Assembly (NCBI RefSeq): GCF_003337315.1
Contig: NZ_QPJV01000002.1
Location: 248,001 to 312,000, forward strand
Origin: Vagococcus fluvialis
Lineage (GTDB): Bacteria > Bacillota > Bacilli > Lactobacillales > Vagococcaceae
Length of the DNA stretch: 64,000 nt
Direction of reading: 5' to 3'
Numbering within the stretch: position 1 is the stretch's first letter; each line of letters begins with the position of its first letter. The notes beneath the pieces are model-generated. The model saw only the letters and a list, made by a program, of their open reading frames with translations. It ran no database searches and was not told the DNA's origin. Position numbers and translations under genes: made by a program. This document shows, piece by piece, positions 54,598 to 63,665 of the stretch.

Positions 54598-55103
54598 ATT
54601 TCCGCTTTTTACTAGGGAGATATAAATAGAAATAAACATAAGTAGCAGAGTGATAAGCACAAATGATAAACGCTGCCACATTGTACCAAATCTTATTTTT
54701 TGAGGAATGAATCCAAAAACAATGGACAACATAAAGCTATGTATTAATGTATCTAGTAAAAAGAGAGAAAAATTAGCAGTAGGCATTTTTTTTGTAACTA
54801 ATTTAAGAAAGTTCCGTCTAAAGGATTTTTTTGTTTTGATTGTTGGAATAAAAAAACTGAGGAAGCTGCCGAAATAGCTGCTAATATAAAAGTAATCCAA
54901 TAGTTATGCCATTCGATGAACCAAGGTCTTATATCGATTATGATAAAAAAAGAAATGAATGTAACAAAACCATTGAGTAAATAACGTTCGGGATGGAATA
55001 ACCAGAAATAAGTCAGTAAAACGATTGGGATGAAACTATACAAGATATTAAAAATACTTAATAGAAAAACAAGAGAAAATAGATCGAAATTTTCCTTCTT
55101 CAA
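54583..55103 (-). pseudogene. Four-to-five-helix membrane protein, broken by a one-base frameshift
   Basis: A near-perfect Shine-Dalgarno AAGGAGGTGAT precedes TTG 55103. The first frame runs to TAG at 54798 and holds three membrane helices (SLVFLLSIFNILYSFIPIVLL and two more). The remaining coding potential lies in another frame from about 54810 to 54583, with TANFSLFLLDTLIHSFMLSI and LSFVLITLLLMFISIYI. One more A in the AAA run at about 54804 (TTCTTAAATTAG) joins them as one protein of about 172 residues. I do not recognise the family. Confidence 0.65.
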
Positions 55104-55261
55104 TAAAATCACCTCCTTCCACACTTTAATTATACCTTATATGAACAGAGGGTTAACAGTCATTAATACACTTGAAAAATTATCTGATAATTCTTAATTT
55201 TTATTAAAAATAATTAGGTGAAAATTAAATAAAGAAAATTATTTTTTATAAGATAAAACAA

Positions 55262-55290
55262 TTGCATTGTGGACAAAGGGAGTCTATAAT
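55262..55290 (+). promoter_or_regulatory. Promoter of the rrf2-yhgE operon
   Basis: TTGCAT (55262-55267), 17 bases, TATAAT (55285-55290). Confidence 0.75.
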
Positions 55291-55327
55291 AGCTATTTGA
55301 AGTAGAGGAAAAGGGATGAGAATTTTT

Positions 55328-55801
55328 ATGAAACTAACAAACGCAACTGAACAAGCGTTGGCAATACTAGCTATTTTAGCCACGCAAACAGAAGACGTAC
55401 CAGCATCTTCTCAAGCTATTTATAAAAAATTATCAGTATCTCAATCGTATGTAAAAAAACTACTTAGGAAATTAGTTGTTTCAAAAGTGATAGAAGGTGT
55501 ATCAGGAAACAATGGTGGTTTTTATATAGAAAAAAATTTAGATGACATCTCCTTATTAGAAATAGTAGAATCAATTGAGGGACCTTTGCATTCATTTCCA
55601 CATGTAGGTGTTTTAGAAAGAGCTTTTTCAGATTTTAATGAATTTGCTCAAGATGGTAATGAAGTTATTTCAAAGGTTTTTACAAAAGCAGATCATAAAT
55701 GGAATGAAGAATTAAGACATGTTTCTGTCCATGATATGTTATCTGAAGTTTTTCAAGATTACGGGGAAATACCTAAACGAGATTGGAATCAGTATATTTA
55801 A
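55328..55801 (+). CDS. Rrf2 family transcriptional regulator without iron-sulfur cysteines
   Basis: 157 residues from ATG 55328 (an in-frame ATG at 55316 is closer to the SD and is possible). Winged helix of the Rrf2 type: KLTNATEQALAILAILA, VSQSYVKKLLRKLVVSKVIEG, NNGGFYIEKNLDDISLLEIVESIEGPL. No cysteine at all occurs, so it cannot hold the Fe-S cluster of IscR or NsrR; a CymR- or SaiR-like thiol-free or ligand-sensing mode is more likely. It probably controls the downstream YhgE gene, 14 bases away. Confidence 0.85.
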   Translation: MKLTNATEQALAILAILATQTEDVPASSQAIYKKLSVSQSYVKKLLRKLVVSKVIEGVSGNNGGFYIEKNLDDISLLEIVESIEGPLHSFPHVGVLERAFSDFNEFAQDGNEVISKVFTKADHKWNEELRHVSVHDMLSEVFQDYGEIPKRDWNQYI

Positions 55802-55815
55802 GGAGAGAGATAGGT

Positions 55816-58542
55816 ATGAAAGGATTCAAAAATGTATTAGAGTTATATCGTCTTGATTGGACGAGAATATTTAAAAACAAATTAACGTTTGTTTTAATGA
55901 TAGCATTAATGTTTATTCCATCCCTTTATGCTTGGTTTAATATTGCCGCTTTGTGGGACCCATATTCAAACACAGGAGATATTAAAATAGCTGTTTACTC
56001 AGATGACCAAACAGCAACAGTTATGGATGAAGAAGTAAACATAGGGGATACTATCCTAGAGAATTTGAAAGATAATGATAGTTTAGGGTGGCAATTTGTT
56101 GACTCTAAGGAAGAACTTGATAAAGGTGTTAGAAGTGGTAAATATTACGCAGGTATTTATTTACCAAAAACTTTCTCAGAGAATTTACTAAGCTTTGTTA
56201 AAGGAGATATAAAAAACCCTGAAATCGAGTATAGTGTGAACCAAAAAATTAATGCCATAGCACCAAAAATTTCTGATAAAGGTGCTGGAACTATTAAAGA
56301 CACCATCTCAGATGAATTTGTTGCAACAGTTAGTAAAACCTTAATGGAAGTTTTAAATGAAGTTGGATTTAACTTGGATAGTAACTTACCTTCTATTAAG
56401 AAAATAACAAGTAAAATTTTAACTGTTAATGATCATTTAGGTGATATTGATGGTTACACAAAAGAAGTATTAGAATTAAACAAAAAAATGCCTGAATTTA
56501 AGGATAAGCTAAAAGTAGCTAATGAGTTTGTTGGCATGATTCCAGAAGTTAATCAAATGACTGGAAAAGTACTAGAATTAAATAAAAAAATGCCAGAGAT
56601 TGAACAATATGGCGGTTTAGTTTACCAAGTTCAAGGAAAAATTCCTGAAATTCAAGATGCCGGTCGTCAAATCAATAAAATTGATAATGACTTTGGTGAT
56701 GTGGTTCAAATGATGGATGATGCCATTGTGGAAGCTAAAAAAGGTTTAGGAATTATTCAAGATGCTCAAAAAGAGTTAGGCAAAGTTAATAAACTTACAA
56801 TAGAAGCTAAGACTCTAATAGATGATACAAGTAAGACTTTAAATAAAATAAGCAAAGAAACATTACCAAAAATTTCTGAAAGTGTTCAGACTGGGATTGA
56901 AATTGTACAAACAATCTCTGAAGGAACTATAAAAATAACTGACAAATTAATTCAAATTGTAGATAAAAATGAATTAACTTCTGAAGAAAAAAATGCTATC
57001 TATAAAGAGTTGTTAGCTCTTTCTACTAGATTAGAAGCACAGAGTGAGATGATTCAATCTATTATTGAAACTTTAGTTAATCTTCAAAATTTAAATGGAT
57101 CTCATAATTTAGATGGAATTATTGGGCAATTGCAACATACTAAATCTGTGGTTGATAGTGCAAATCAACGAATAAACTATATCTTAGATGATTGGGAAAA
57201 TATATCTAGTTCATCAGAAAGCTTAAAAGAAGCATTAATAGAAGTTAATCAATTAGCTAAAGCTGTTAATGATGAAGCTAGCAATATCAATGTATCTGCG
57301 ATTCAAGCTGAGGTTGACAAACTGATAGCAGAAGCCCAAGCTGTTTTAGCTACAGCTAAAAATATTACAGATTCAATTATAGATGACGACTTAATAAAGA
57401 ATGTGGACGAGTTAATGACAAGTACGTCAAAAACAATTAACCAAGCGATTGCCTTTTTAGAATCTTATCAAAAAGAATTACCAGCGATTCATAAAGATAT
57501 TCATGCTGCTAATGAATTATTAAATGGTAATATGAATCTGATTATTAACGGCATCAATGGTGGTGCAGACTTCTTTACTAACGATTTCCCACTATTAAAA
57601 AATAAAATAAACCAAGCTGCTAACTTTATTCAAAAAGATTTACCAGGTGTTGAGTCTGATATTCAAAACACAATGAAGACGGTAAATGAAAAAGCACCAG
57701 AATTTGAAAAGGCTATGACAGCAGCTGTTGATTTGATTAATAATGACTGGCCAAATATTAAAAATGGTATTGTTAAAGCTAGCGATTTAATTAAAAAAGG
57801 TGAAGAAGATTTAGACCTTGAAGAATTAGTTAAATACTTGAAAAATGATGCGAATAAAGAAAGTGACTTTATTTCAAATCCTGTTAAGTTAAAACAAACA
57901 GATGTCTATCCTGTTCCTAACTATGGTTCAGCTAGTACGCCGTTCTATACCGCTCTTTGTTTATGGGTAGGAGCAGTTTTATTCTCAAGTATTGCTTCAA
58001 CTAAGTTCCACTTAAATAGTAAGCAACAGCAAAAATATACAAAACGCCAACAATTTTTAGCTCGTATGATGACTTATCTAACAGTTGGGTTCTTTCAAGC
58101 TTTAATCGTAGTACTGGGTAATCAATGGTTACTTGGTGCCTACACTAAAAATCCAATTTGGAACATCATTTTTGCTTTAATCATTGATCTAGCCTTCATG
58201 ATGATGGTTTATGTGTTAGTTGCTTTATTTGATAATCTTGGAAAAGGAATTGCGATTATAATCTTAGTTCTTTCAATTTCAGCTGGTGGGGGTAACTTCC
58301 CAATTGAGATGTCTGGACCATTCTTTAGAGCAATCCATCCATATATTCCATTCACTCATGCTGTGAATTTACTAAGAGAATCTGTAGGTGGTATTTACTG
58401 GCCAACAGCTCTTAAAGCAATATCTATTTTAATCAGTGTCACAATTGCATTCTTTGTGGTGGGATATATTTTATATCCAAAATCAGAAAGACTATTCAAA
58501 AAAATCAGCGACAATATCGCTGAAGGACATATTCTACATTAA
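55816..58542 (+). CDS. YhgE/Pip-type large membrane protein
   Basis: 908 residues from ATG 55816 (AAGGAGAG). One N-terminal membrane helix (about 20-38, FVLMIALMFIPSLYAWFNIAAL), a very long extracellular region (about 45-690) rich in coiled coil, then about five C-terminal membrane helices of the ABC-2 type. Family members include phage infection protein Pip of Lactococcus and relate to EsaA of type VII secretion. Duplicated segments ELNKKMPEF/ELNKKMPEIEQ occur near residues 220-270. Role unknown; surface receptor or secretion function likely. Confidence 0.88.
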   Translation: MKGFKNVLELYRLDWTRIFKNKLTFVLMIALMFIPSLYAWFNIAALWDPYSNTGDIKIAVYSDDQTATVMDEEVNIGDTILENLKDNDSLGWQFVDSKEELDKGVRSGKYYAGIYLPKTFSENLLSFVKGDIKNPEIEYSVNQKINAIAPKISDKGAGTIKDTISDEFVATVSKTLMEVLNEVGFNLDSNLPSIKKITSKILTVNDHLGDIDGYTKEVLELNKKMPEFKDKLKVANEFVGMIPEVNQMTGKVLELNKKMPEIEQYGGLVYQVQGKIPEIQDAGRQINKIDNDFGDVVQMMDDAIVEAKKGLGIIQDAQKELGKVNKLTIEAKTLIDDTSKTLNKISKETLPKISESVQTGIEIVQTISEGTIKITDKLIQIVDKNELTSEEKNAIYKELLALSTRLEAQSEMIQSIIETLVNLQNLNGSHNLDGIIGQLQHTKSVVDSANQRINYILDDWENISSSSESLKEALIEVNQLAKAVNDEASNINVSAIQAEVDKLIAEAQAVLATAKNITDSIIDDDLIKNVDELMTSTSKTINQAIAFLESYQKELPAIHKDIHAANELLNGNMNLIINGINGGADFFTNDFPLLKNKINQAANFIQKDLPGVESDIQNTMKTVNEKAPEFEKAMTAAVDLINNDWPNIKNGIVKASDLIKKGEEDLDLEELVKYLKNDANKESDFISNPVKLKQTDVYPVPNYGSASTPFYTALCLWVGAVLFSSIASTKFHLNSKQQQKYTKRQQFLARMMTYLTVGFFQALIVVLGNQWLLGAYTKNPIWNIIFALIIDLAFMMMVYVLVALFDNLGKGIAIIILVLSISAGGGNFPIEMSGPFFRAIHPYIPFTHAVNLLRESVGGIYWPTALKAISILISVTIAFFVVGYILYPKSERLFKKISDNIAEGHILH

Positions 58543-58544
58543 TA

Positions 58545-58580
58545 AAAAGACTCGAACAATTAACTGTTCGAGTCTTTTTT
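58545..58580. terminator. Bidirectional terminator yhgE / dhaS
   Basis: AAAAGACTCGAACA / TGTTCGAGTCTTTT, 14-base perfect stem with loop ATTAAC; serves both convergent genes. Confidence 0.93.
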
Positions 58581-59117
58581 GATTATGGTTGATTCAACAA
58601 CAGAGATTAAGAAAACCTCAATCTCTTTAGCAGGTGTTTGGCATTTATCAAAAATCCATTCCTTAATAATACCGGTAAATCCATAGGCGTAAAAATGAGT
58701 ATTTTTTTCTAATTGGTCAATGGAACAATTAGCATTGTTAGATTCTAGTAAAATACTTTTTATAAATTGTTGGATTTGATCAGAGAAACAACTATCAAAA
58801 GAGTTGTTTTCTGTAATTAATAGAGCTTTTTCGTAGAAGAATAGATTTTTCTCAAAGTAATGAAGCATTCTTGGAATAATCTTTGTCCAATGCTCATAAG
58901 AGATAAAATGTTCAATAATTTCTGTGATTTCTTGTTGGTAAATCCAATCAAGTAATTCATACTTATCCGCGAAATGATCGTAGAAGGTTTGTCTGCGATA
59001 ATCAGCATGTTCCATGATTTCTTTAATCGAAATTTTTTGAAAATCTTTAGTCTTCATTAAATCTTTCAAAGAATAGGCAATTACTTTTTTAGTAATTAAG
59101 GACCCATTTGATACCAT
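58560..59117 (-). CDS. dhaS: DhaS, TetR-type activator of dihydroxyacetone kinase genes
   Basis: 185 residues. TetR helix-turn-helix at the N-terminus (AYSLKDLMKTKDFQKISIKEIM, HADYRRQTFYDHFADKYELLDWIY) with the DhaS-type ligand domain after it. In Lactococcus lactis DhaS activates dhaKLM together with the coactivator DhaQ bound to dihydroxyacetone. Position divergent to dhaK, an operator matching the published L. lactis repeat, and a dhaQ gene downstream all support this. AAGGATG precedes the ATG. Confidence 0.9.
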   Translation of the reverse strand: MVSNGSLITKKVIAYSLKDLMKTKDFQKISIKEIMEHADYRRQTFYDHFADKYELLDWIYQQEITEIIEHFISYEHWTKIIPRMLHYFEKNLFFYEKALLITENNSFDSCFSDQIQQFIKSILLESNNANCSIDQLEKNTHFYAYGFTGIIKEWIFDKCQTPAKEIEVFLISVVESTIIKKDSNS

Positions 59118-59191
59118 CTACTCACATCCTTTACATTTCTTATTAAGAATAACAATTAATATCTGAAATAACAATTAAAAATAAAGTAAGC

Positions 59192-59213
59192 GGACACATT
59201 TTTGAATCTGTCC
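59192..59213. promoter_or_regulatory. DhaS operator
   Basis: GGACACAT-N6-ATCTGTCC. From memory the L. lactis DhaS site is GGACACAT-N6-ATTTGTCC, so only one base differs. It abuts the -35 region of the dhaK promoter, the expected place for an activator. Confidence 0.85.
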
Positions 59214-59214
59214 A

Positions 59215-59243
59215 TTACTAGAAAAACGTTTTCATTCTATACT
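59215..59243 (+). promoter_or_regulatory. Weak dhaK promoter overlapped by a cre-like sequence
   Basis: TTACTA (59215-59220), 17 bases, TATACT (59238-59243). The -35 is poor, as expected for an activator-dependent promoter. AAAAACGTTTTCA (59222-59234) in the spacer is a degenerate cre (two mismatches). Confidence 0.5.
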
Positions 59244-59285
59244 ATAGATGTTGATAAGTCGCCAGTCAAAGAAAGGAAGAGCACA

Positions 59286-60272
59286 ATGAAAAAAATTATA
59301 AACCAACCAGAAGAGATTCTAAATCAAATGTTAGATGGATTAAGTTATGCCTATAGTGACTTAGTGGAAAGAGTTCCAGAAACAGATGTCATTGCTAGAA
59401 AAGATCGTAATGAAGGAAAAGTTGGTTTAGTCAGTGGTGGTGGTAGTGGACATGAACCTTCACATGCTGGATTCGTTGGAAAAGGTATGTTAAGTGCAGC
59501 TGTTTGTGGGGAAGTTTTTACATCTCCAACGCCAGACCAAGTTTTAGAAGGAATTAAAGCCGCTGATACTGGTGCAGGTGTTATGTTAATTATTAAAAAC
59601 TACTCAGGGGACGTTATGAACTTTGAGATGGCAAAAGATATGGCTGAGATGGAAGGTATTGAAGTCGAAACAATTATTGTAGATGATGATATTGCTGTTG
59701 AAGACAGTACGTTTACAGCTGGTAGACGTGGGGTTGCTGGAACAGTTCTTGTTCATAAAATTTTAGGAGCTTACGCTGATCAAGGCAAATCATTAGCAGA
59801 AGTTAAAGCAGCAGCTGATAAATTAGTACCAAACATTAAAACAATTGGTGTAGCACTGACTGGTGCCACAGTTCCTGCAGTTGGAAAACCTGGTTTTGTT
59901 TTAGCAGACGATGAAATTGAGTACGGTGTCGGTATTCACGGAGAACCTGGTTACCGTAAAGAAAAATTACAAACATCAAAATACTTAGCTAAAGAATTAG
60001 TAGAAAAACTAAAAAGTGAATTCAAATGGGCTAAAGGAGATACTTATGGTGTCTTAGTTAATGGTTTAGGTAGTACACCGTTAATGGAAGAGTTTGTCTT
60101 CATGAATGATGTGAAAGCATTACTTGAAGCAGATGAAATAAATGTAGAATTCAAAAAAGTTGGCGATGTGATGACAGCGATTGATATGGCTGGCTTATCT
60201 TTAACAATGATTAAATTAGAAGATAACTGGAAAGAACAATTAAATCATCCAGTAACAACTATTGCTTGGTAG
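59286..60272 (+). CDS. dhaK: Dihydroxyacetone kinase subunit DhaK
   Basis: 328 residues. VSGGGSGHEPSHAGFVGKGML near the N-terminus and the substrate-linking His in VGIHGEPGYRKE identify the Dha-binding subunit, which holds dihydroxyacetone as a hemiaminal. ATG 59286 has AAGGAAGAG; the longer reading from 59202 runs through the operator and is rejected. First gene of dhaKLM. Confidence 0.95.
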   Translation: MKKIINQPEEILNQMLDGLSYAYSDLVERVPETDVIARKDRNEGKVGLVSGGGSGHEPSHAGFVGKGMLSAAVCGEVFTSPTPDQVLEGIKAADTGAGVMLIIKNYSGDVMNFEMAKDMAEMEGIEVETIIVDDDIAVEDSTFTAGRRGVAGTVLVHKILGAYADQGKSLAEVKAAADKLVPNIKTIGVALTGATVPAVGKPGFVLADDEIEYGVGIHGEPGYRKEKLQTSKYLAKELVEKLKSEFKWAKGDTYGVLVNGLGSTPLMEEFVFMNDVKALLEADEINVEFKKVGDVMTAIDMAGLSLTMIKLEDNWKEQLNHPVTTIAW

Positions 60273-60286
60273 AAAGAGGCTTAATT

Positions 60287-60868
60287 ATGACAAATGAAAT
60301 GTTAAAAAAATGGTTACAACTTTTTACAGATAAAGTTGCAGCAAATAAACAATATCTAAGTGATTTAGATACACCGATTGGAGATGGAGATCACGGAGCT
60401 AATATGGCTCGTGGAACGTCTGAGATGATGAAAGCAATTAGTGAAAAAAATCCAGAAACAGTAACAGATACACTAAAACTTTCTGCCATGACTTTAATTA
60501 GTAAAGTTGGAGGAGCATCTGGTCCCTTATATGGCTCAGCTTTTATGGGAATGACTAAGGCTTCGATGAAATCAGAAGATATCGTTGAAATTTTAGAAGC
60601 TGGTTTAGCAGATATTCAAAAACGCGGTAAAGCGGAAGTTGGCGAAAAAACAATGGTAGACGTATGGTCTCCAACTATTGAAGCCCTGAAAAATAATGAG
60701 TTAACGATCGAAAAAGTTCAAAGCTTCGCTGAAAATACAAAAGACATTAAAGCAACTAAAGGAAGAGCTTCTTATTTAGGAGACCGTTCAATTGGTCATA
60801 TTGATCCAGGGGCAATGTCTAGTAGCTATTTATTTGAAGCAATGATCGAAGCAGGAGTGATTAACTAA
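60287..60868 (+). CDS. dhaL: Dihydroxyacetone kinase subunit DhaL
   Basis: 193 residues. The ADP/Mg-binding signature DTPIGDGDHGANMARG and the tail GDRSIGHIDPGAMSSSYLFEAM fit the nucleotide subunit. ADP stays bound and is rephosphorylated by DhaM. ATG 60287 with AGAAAGAGG is preferred to the in-frame ORF start at 60266 inside dhaK. It overlaps dhaM by one base. Confidence 0.95.
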   Translation: MTNEMLKKWLQLFTDKVAANKQYLSDLDTPIGDGDHGANMARGTSEMMKAISEKNPETVTDTLKLSAMTLISKVGGASGPLYGSAFMGMTKASMKSEDIVEILEAGLADIQKRGKAEVGEKTMVDVWSPTIEALKNNELTIEKVQSFAENTKDIKATKGRASYLGDRSIGHIDPGAMSSSYLFEAMIEAGVIN

Positions 60869-61236
60869 TGAGTTTAGGAATAGTAATGGTATCACACGTA
60901 TCAGATGTGGTAAATGGTGTGGCCAGATTAATCAATGAAGTAGCAAAAGACGTGCCAGTTACAACAGCTGGTGGTACAGAAGACAACGGTGTAGGAACAA
61001 GTTTTGAAAAGATTTTAACTGCTTTTGAAGAAAACAAAGCAGATAAGATATTGGCATTTTATGATCTTGGAAGTGCCAAAATGAATTTAGAGATGGCTAT
61101 GGAAATGACTGATAAGGAAGTGACCCTATACGACACAGCATTACTTGAAAGTAGTTACACAGCAGCAGCTTTAATTCAAGCAGGAGCAGATATTGCAACT
61201 ATTGAAGAACAATTGGCACCACTGAAGATAAAATAG
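60868..61236 (+). CDS. dhaM: Dihydroxyacetone kinase phosphoryl donor DhaM (EIIA domain)
   Basis: 122 residues of the mannose-EIIA fold only. The active-site His is in GIVMVSHVSDVVNG. The short form lacks the HPr and EI domains found in E. coli DhaM, so HPr of the general PTS must supply phosphate. Co-translated with dhaL by a one-base overlap. Confidence 0.93.
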   Translation: MSLGIVMVSHVSDVVNGVARLINEVAKDVPVTTAGGTEDNGVGTSFEKILTAFEENKADKILAFYDLGSAKMNLEMAMEMTDKEVTLYDTALLESSYTAAALIQAGADIATIEEQLAPLKIK

Positions 61237-61258
61237 AAGACGAATGGAGATTTTTTAA

Positions 61259-62386
61259 TTGAGAAAAGCATTTATTAGTCCAGCAAAATACGTTCAAGGT
61301 GAAGACGAAATTTTAAATTTAGGTTACTATGTAAAAACATTTGGAAAGTCAGCTCTTTTGATTGCTCATCAAGATGATATTAACCGTGTTCAAAAACAAT
61401 TAGATGAAACAGTTGAAAAATTTGGCATTAAAATTGTTGCAAGTCATTTTAATGGAGAGTGTTCACGCCAAGAAGTCGCACGTTTACAAGAAGTCGCTAA
61501 AGAAAACCATACTGACTGTGTTATCGGTCTTGGTGGTGGAAAAGCAATTGATACCTCTAAATGTGTAGCTGAAGGTGAAAACTTAATCATTGTACCGACA
61601 ATTGCAGCAACAGATGCCCCAACTTCTCACTCAGCTGTTCTTTATACAGAAGATGGAGAGTTTGATGATTATGCTTACTTTAAACAAAGCCCAAGTGTTG
61701 TTTTAGTAGATACTAAAATTATTGCCAATGCACCAACACGTTTTTTAGTTGCTGGTATGGGAGATGCTCTATCAACATTATTTGAAGCTCGTGCAACTGC
61801 TCGTTCATTTTCAAATGTTAACGCAGGTTTACCAAATGGCTATATTACGAAAGAAACAGCCCCAGCTAAAAATACAATTGCAGCTTATACATTAGCCAAA
61901 GTATGTTATGAAACACTTCTTGAAAACGGGTTTAATGCTAAAATCGCATGTGATAATAATATTGTTACACCAGCTTTAGAAAATATTGTTGAAACAAATA
62001 TTTTATTATCAGGTTTAGGATTTGAAAGTAGTGGTTTAGCGGCTGTTCATGCTATTCATGATGGTTTAACTGCTTTAGAAGGAACTCATCATTACTTCCA
62101 TGGTGAAAAAGTTGCCTTTAGTGTGATTTGCCAATTAGTATTAGAAAATGCACCAATCGAAGAATTATATGAAGTTTTAGACTTTAGTTTATCTATTGGC
62201 TTACCAGTTTGTTTAGAAGATATTGGTGTTGAGTCAATTACATTTGAAGAAGCTTTAGAAGTGGCTAAGAAAGCATGTATTCCAGAAGAATCTATTCATT
62301 CTATGCCATTCCCAATTGTTGAGGAAGAAGTTGCTCAAGCAATTATCGCAGCAGATCAAATTGGTAAAAAATATAAAAATAAATAA
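61259..62386 (+). CDS. gldA: Glycerol dehydrogenase, GldA family
   Basis: 375 residues from TTG 61259 (GGAGA nine bases upstream). NAD-binding GLGGGKAIDTSKCVA, zinc ligands in AGMGDALSTLFEA, AVHAIHDGLT and HHYFHGEKVAF. It oxidises glycerol to dihydroxyacetone with NAD, feeding DhaKLM, so glycerol is used in this cell through the oxidative Gld-Dha route. Fourth gene of the dha operon. Confidence 0.93.
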   Translation: MRKAFISPAKYVQGEDEILNLGYYVKTFGKSALLIAHQDDINRVQKQLDETVEKFGIKIVASHFNGECSRQEVARLQEVAKENHTDCVIGLGGGKAIDTSKCVAEGENLIIVPTIAATDAPTSHSAVLYTEDGEFDDYAYFKQSPSVVLVDTKIIANAPTRFLVAGMGDALSTLFEARATARSFSNVNAGLPNGYITKETAPAKNTIAAYTLAKVCYETLLENGFNAKIACDNNIVTPALENIVETNILLSGLGFESSGLAAVHAIHDGLTALEGTHHYFHGEKVAFSVICQLVLENAPIEELYEVLDFSLSIGLPVCLEDIGVESITFEEALEVAKKACIPEESIHSMPFPIVEEEVAQAIIAADQIGKKYKNK

Positions 62387-62394
62387 TTAACTGT

Positions 62395-62444
62395 GGGGAA
62401 AGGCTTATCTTATATAATAAGGGATAGGCTTTCTCCATTTTTTA
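62395..62444 (+). terminator. Terminator of the dhaKLM-gldA operon
   Basis: GGGGAAAGGCTTATC / GGATAGGCTTTCTCC hairpin with an A/T loop, followed by ATTTTTTATT. About 72 bases precede the next start. Confidence 0.65.
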
Positions 62445-62515
62445 TTAGCTCTATCTGTAGAAAAAATAAAGTTTATGTTACACTAAGTGCAGTTTAAGTT
62501 GGAGGCAGAAAAGGT

Positions 62516-63505
62516 ATGACACAAATCATTAATAAGCCAAAAGACACTGTTTCTCAAGTTTTAAATGGTGTGGCATTTATTCATCAAGATAAATTAGAAC
62601 GAGTAAAAAATACTGGGATTATTAAATATAAAAATATTAAAAAAAATCAAGTAGCTGTGATTAGTGGTGGGGGAAGTGGCCATGAGCCAGCGCATTTTGG
62701 CTATGTTGGAAGTGGCATGCTCTCAGCAAGTGTTAGTGGTCCGATTTTTATTCCACCAAAAGCAACTGAAATTTTAAAAGCGATTAAAGAAGTAAATTCT
62801 GAGATGGGAACTTTATTGATTATTAAAAACTTTGAAGCAGACGTCACTGCCTTCTTAGAAGCTGAAAAATTAGCAAAAGAAGTAGGTCTTTTAGTGGAAC
62901 ATGTGATTGTTAATGATGATTGCTCTATTGAAGAGGGGAGTTATAAAAAGAGAAGACGTGGTGTTGCAGGGACTATTTTTGTAGAAAAAATATTAGGTGC
63001 AGCAGCTCAGTCTGGTATGACTTTAGGTGAGCTGAAAATGTTAGGTGAAGAAGTGATTTTAGCAACTAATACGTTAGGTGTTGCTCTTGCTAGTGGAAAA
63101 GAAGTTGGTAGTGAAGCTGAAATTTTCCATTTAGAAAAAGGTCAAATCTCATTTGGAATCGGCATACACGGTGAAGCTGGTTACCGCGAGGAAACATTTT
63201 TCTCCTCAGAATATTTAGCTAATGAATTGATTAATAAACTATTAGCACAATACAGAGACTTTCCTGTTGAAAGAATAGGTTTAATGATTAATGGATTGGG
63301 TGCGACAACTGTGATGGAACAGTATATTTTCGCTAATGATGTGAAAAGATTGTTGCAGCTTGAAGGTATAGAAGTAGTCTTTCAAAAAAGTGGAGATTTT
63401 ATGACATCAACGAATATGGCAGGAATTTCCCTTACTTTTCTAGCATTAAAAGAAGATAAATGGTTAGATTATCTGAAAGAAGAAACAGATGCGTTTGCGT
63501 GGTAG
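62516..63505 (+). CDS. dhaQ: DhaQ, DhaK-like coactivator
   Basis: 329 residues, a DhaK paralogue (about the same size) with ISGGGSGHEPAHFGYVGSGML and the His of IGIHGEAGYREE, but clearly diverged from the dhaK at 59286. It is separated from dhaKLM-gldA by a terminator. In L. lactis DhaQ carries dihydroxyacetone and works with DhaS rather than as a kinase subunit. The dhaS at 58.6 kb fits that role; a second kinase subunit (DhaK1b) is the alternative. Confidence 0.8.
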   Translation: MTQIINKPKDTVSQVLNGVAFIHQDKLERVKNTGIIKYKNIKKNQVAVISGGGSGHEPAHFGYVGSGMLSASVSGPIFIPPKATEILKAIKEVNSEMGTLLIIKNFEADVTAFLEAEKLAKEVGLLVEHVIVNDDCSIEEGSYKKRRRGVAGTIFVEKILGAAAQSGMTLGELKMLGEEVILATNTLGVALASGKEVGSEAEIFHLEKGQISFGIGIHGEAGYREETFFSSEYLANELINKLLAQYRDFPVERIGLMINGLGATTVMEQYIFANDVKRLLQLEGIEVVFQKSGDFMTSTNMAGISLTFLALKEDKWLDYLKEETDAFAW

Positions 63506-63525
63506 AAAAAATACTAATAGTAACA

Positions 63526-63563
63526 ATAAAAAACAAAATCATCATTAAGTGATTTTGTTTTTT
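63526..63563 (+). terminator. Terminator of dhaQ
   Basis: AAAAAACAAAATCA / TGATTTTGTTTTTT, 14-base stem with an eight-base loop. Confidence 0.9.
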
Positions 63564-63665
63564 ATTTTCATTTTAATTACTTATTTAAAGTAAGCATAAA
63601 AATTGTTCTTTCAAAAAACTTACTATAAAATGATTTATATCAATAGATTAGAGGAGTGTTTGAAA

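Noticed and set aside
59202-59285. N-terminal extension of dhaK
   Set aside because: It overlaps the DhaS operator and promoter; ATG 59286 has a proper SD and family start.
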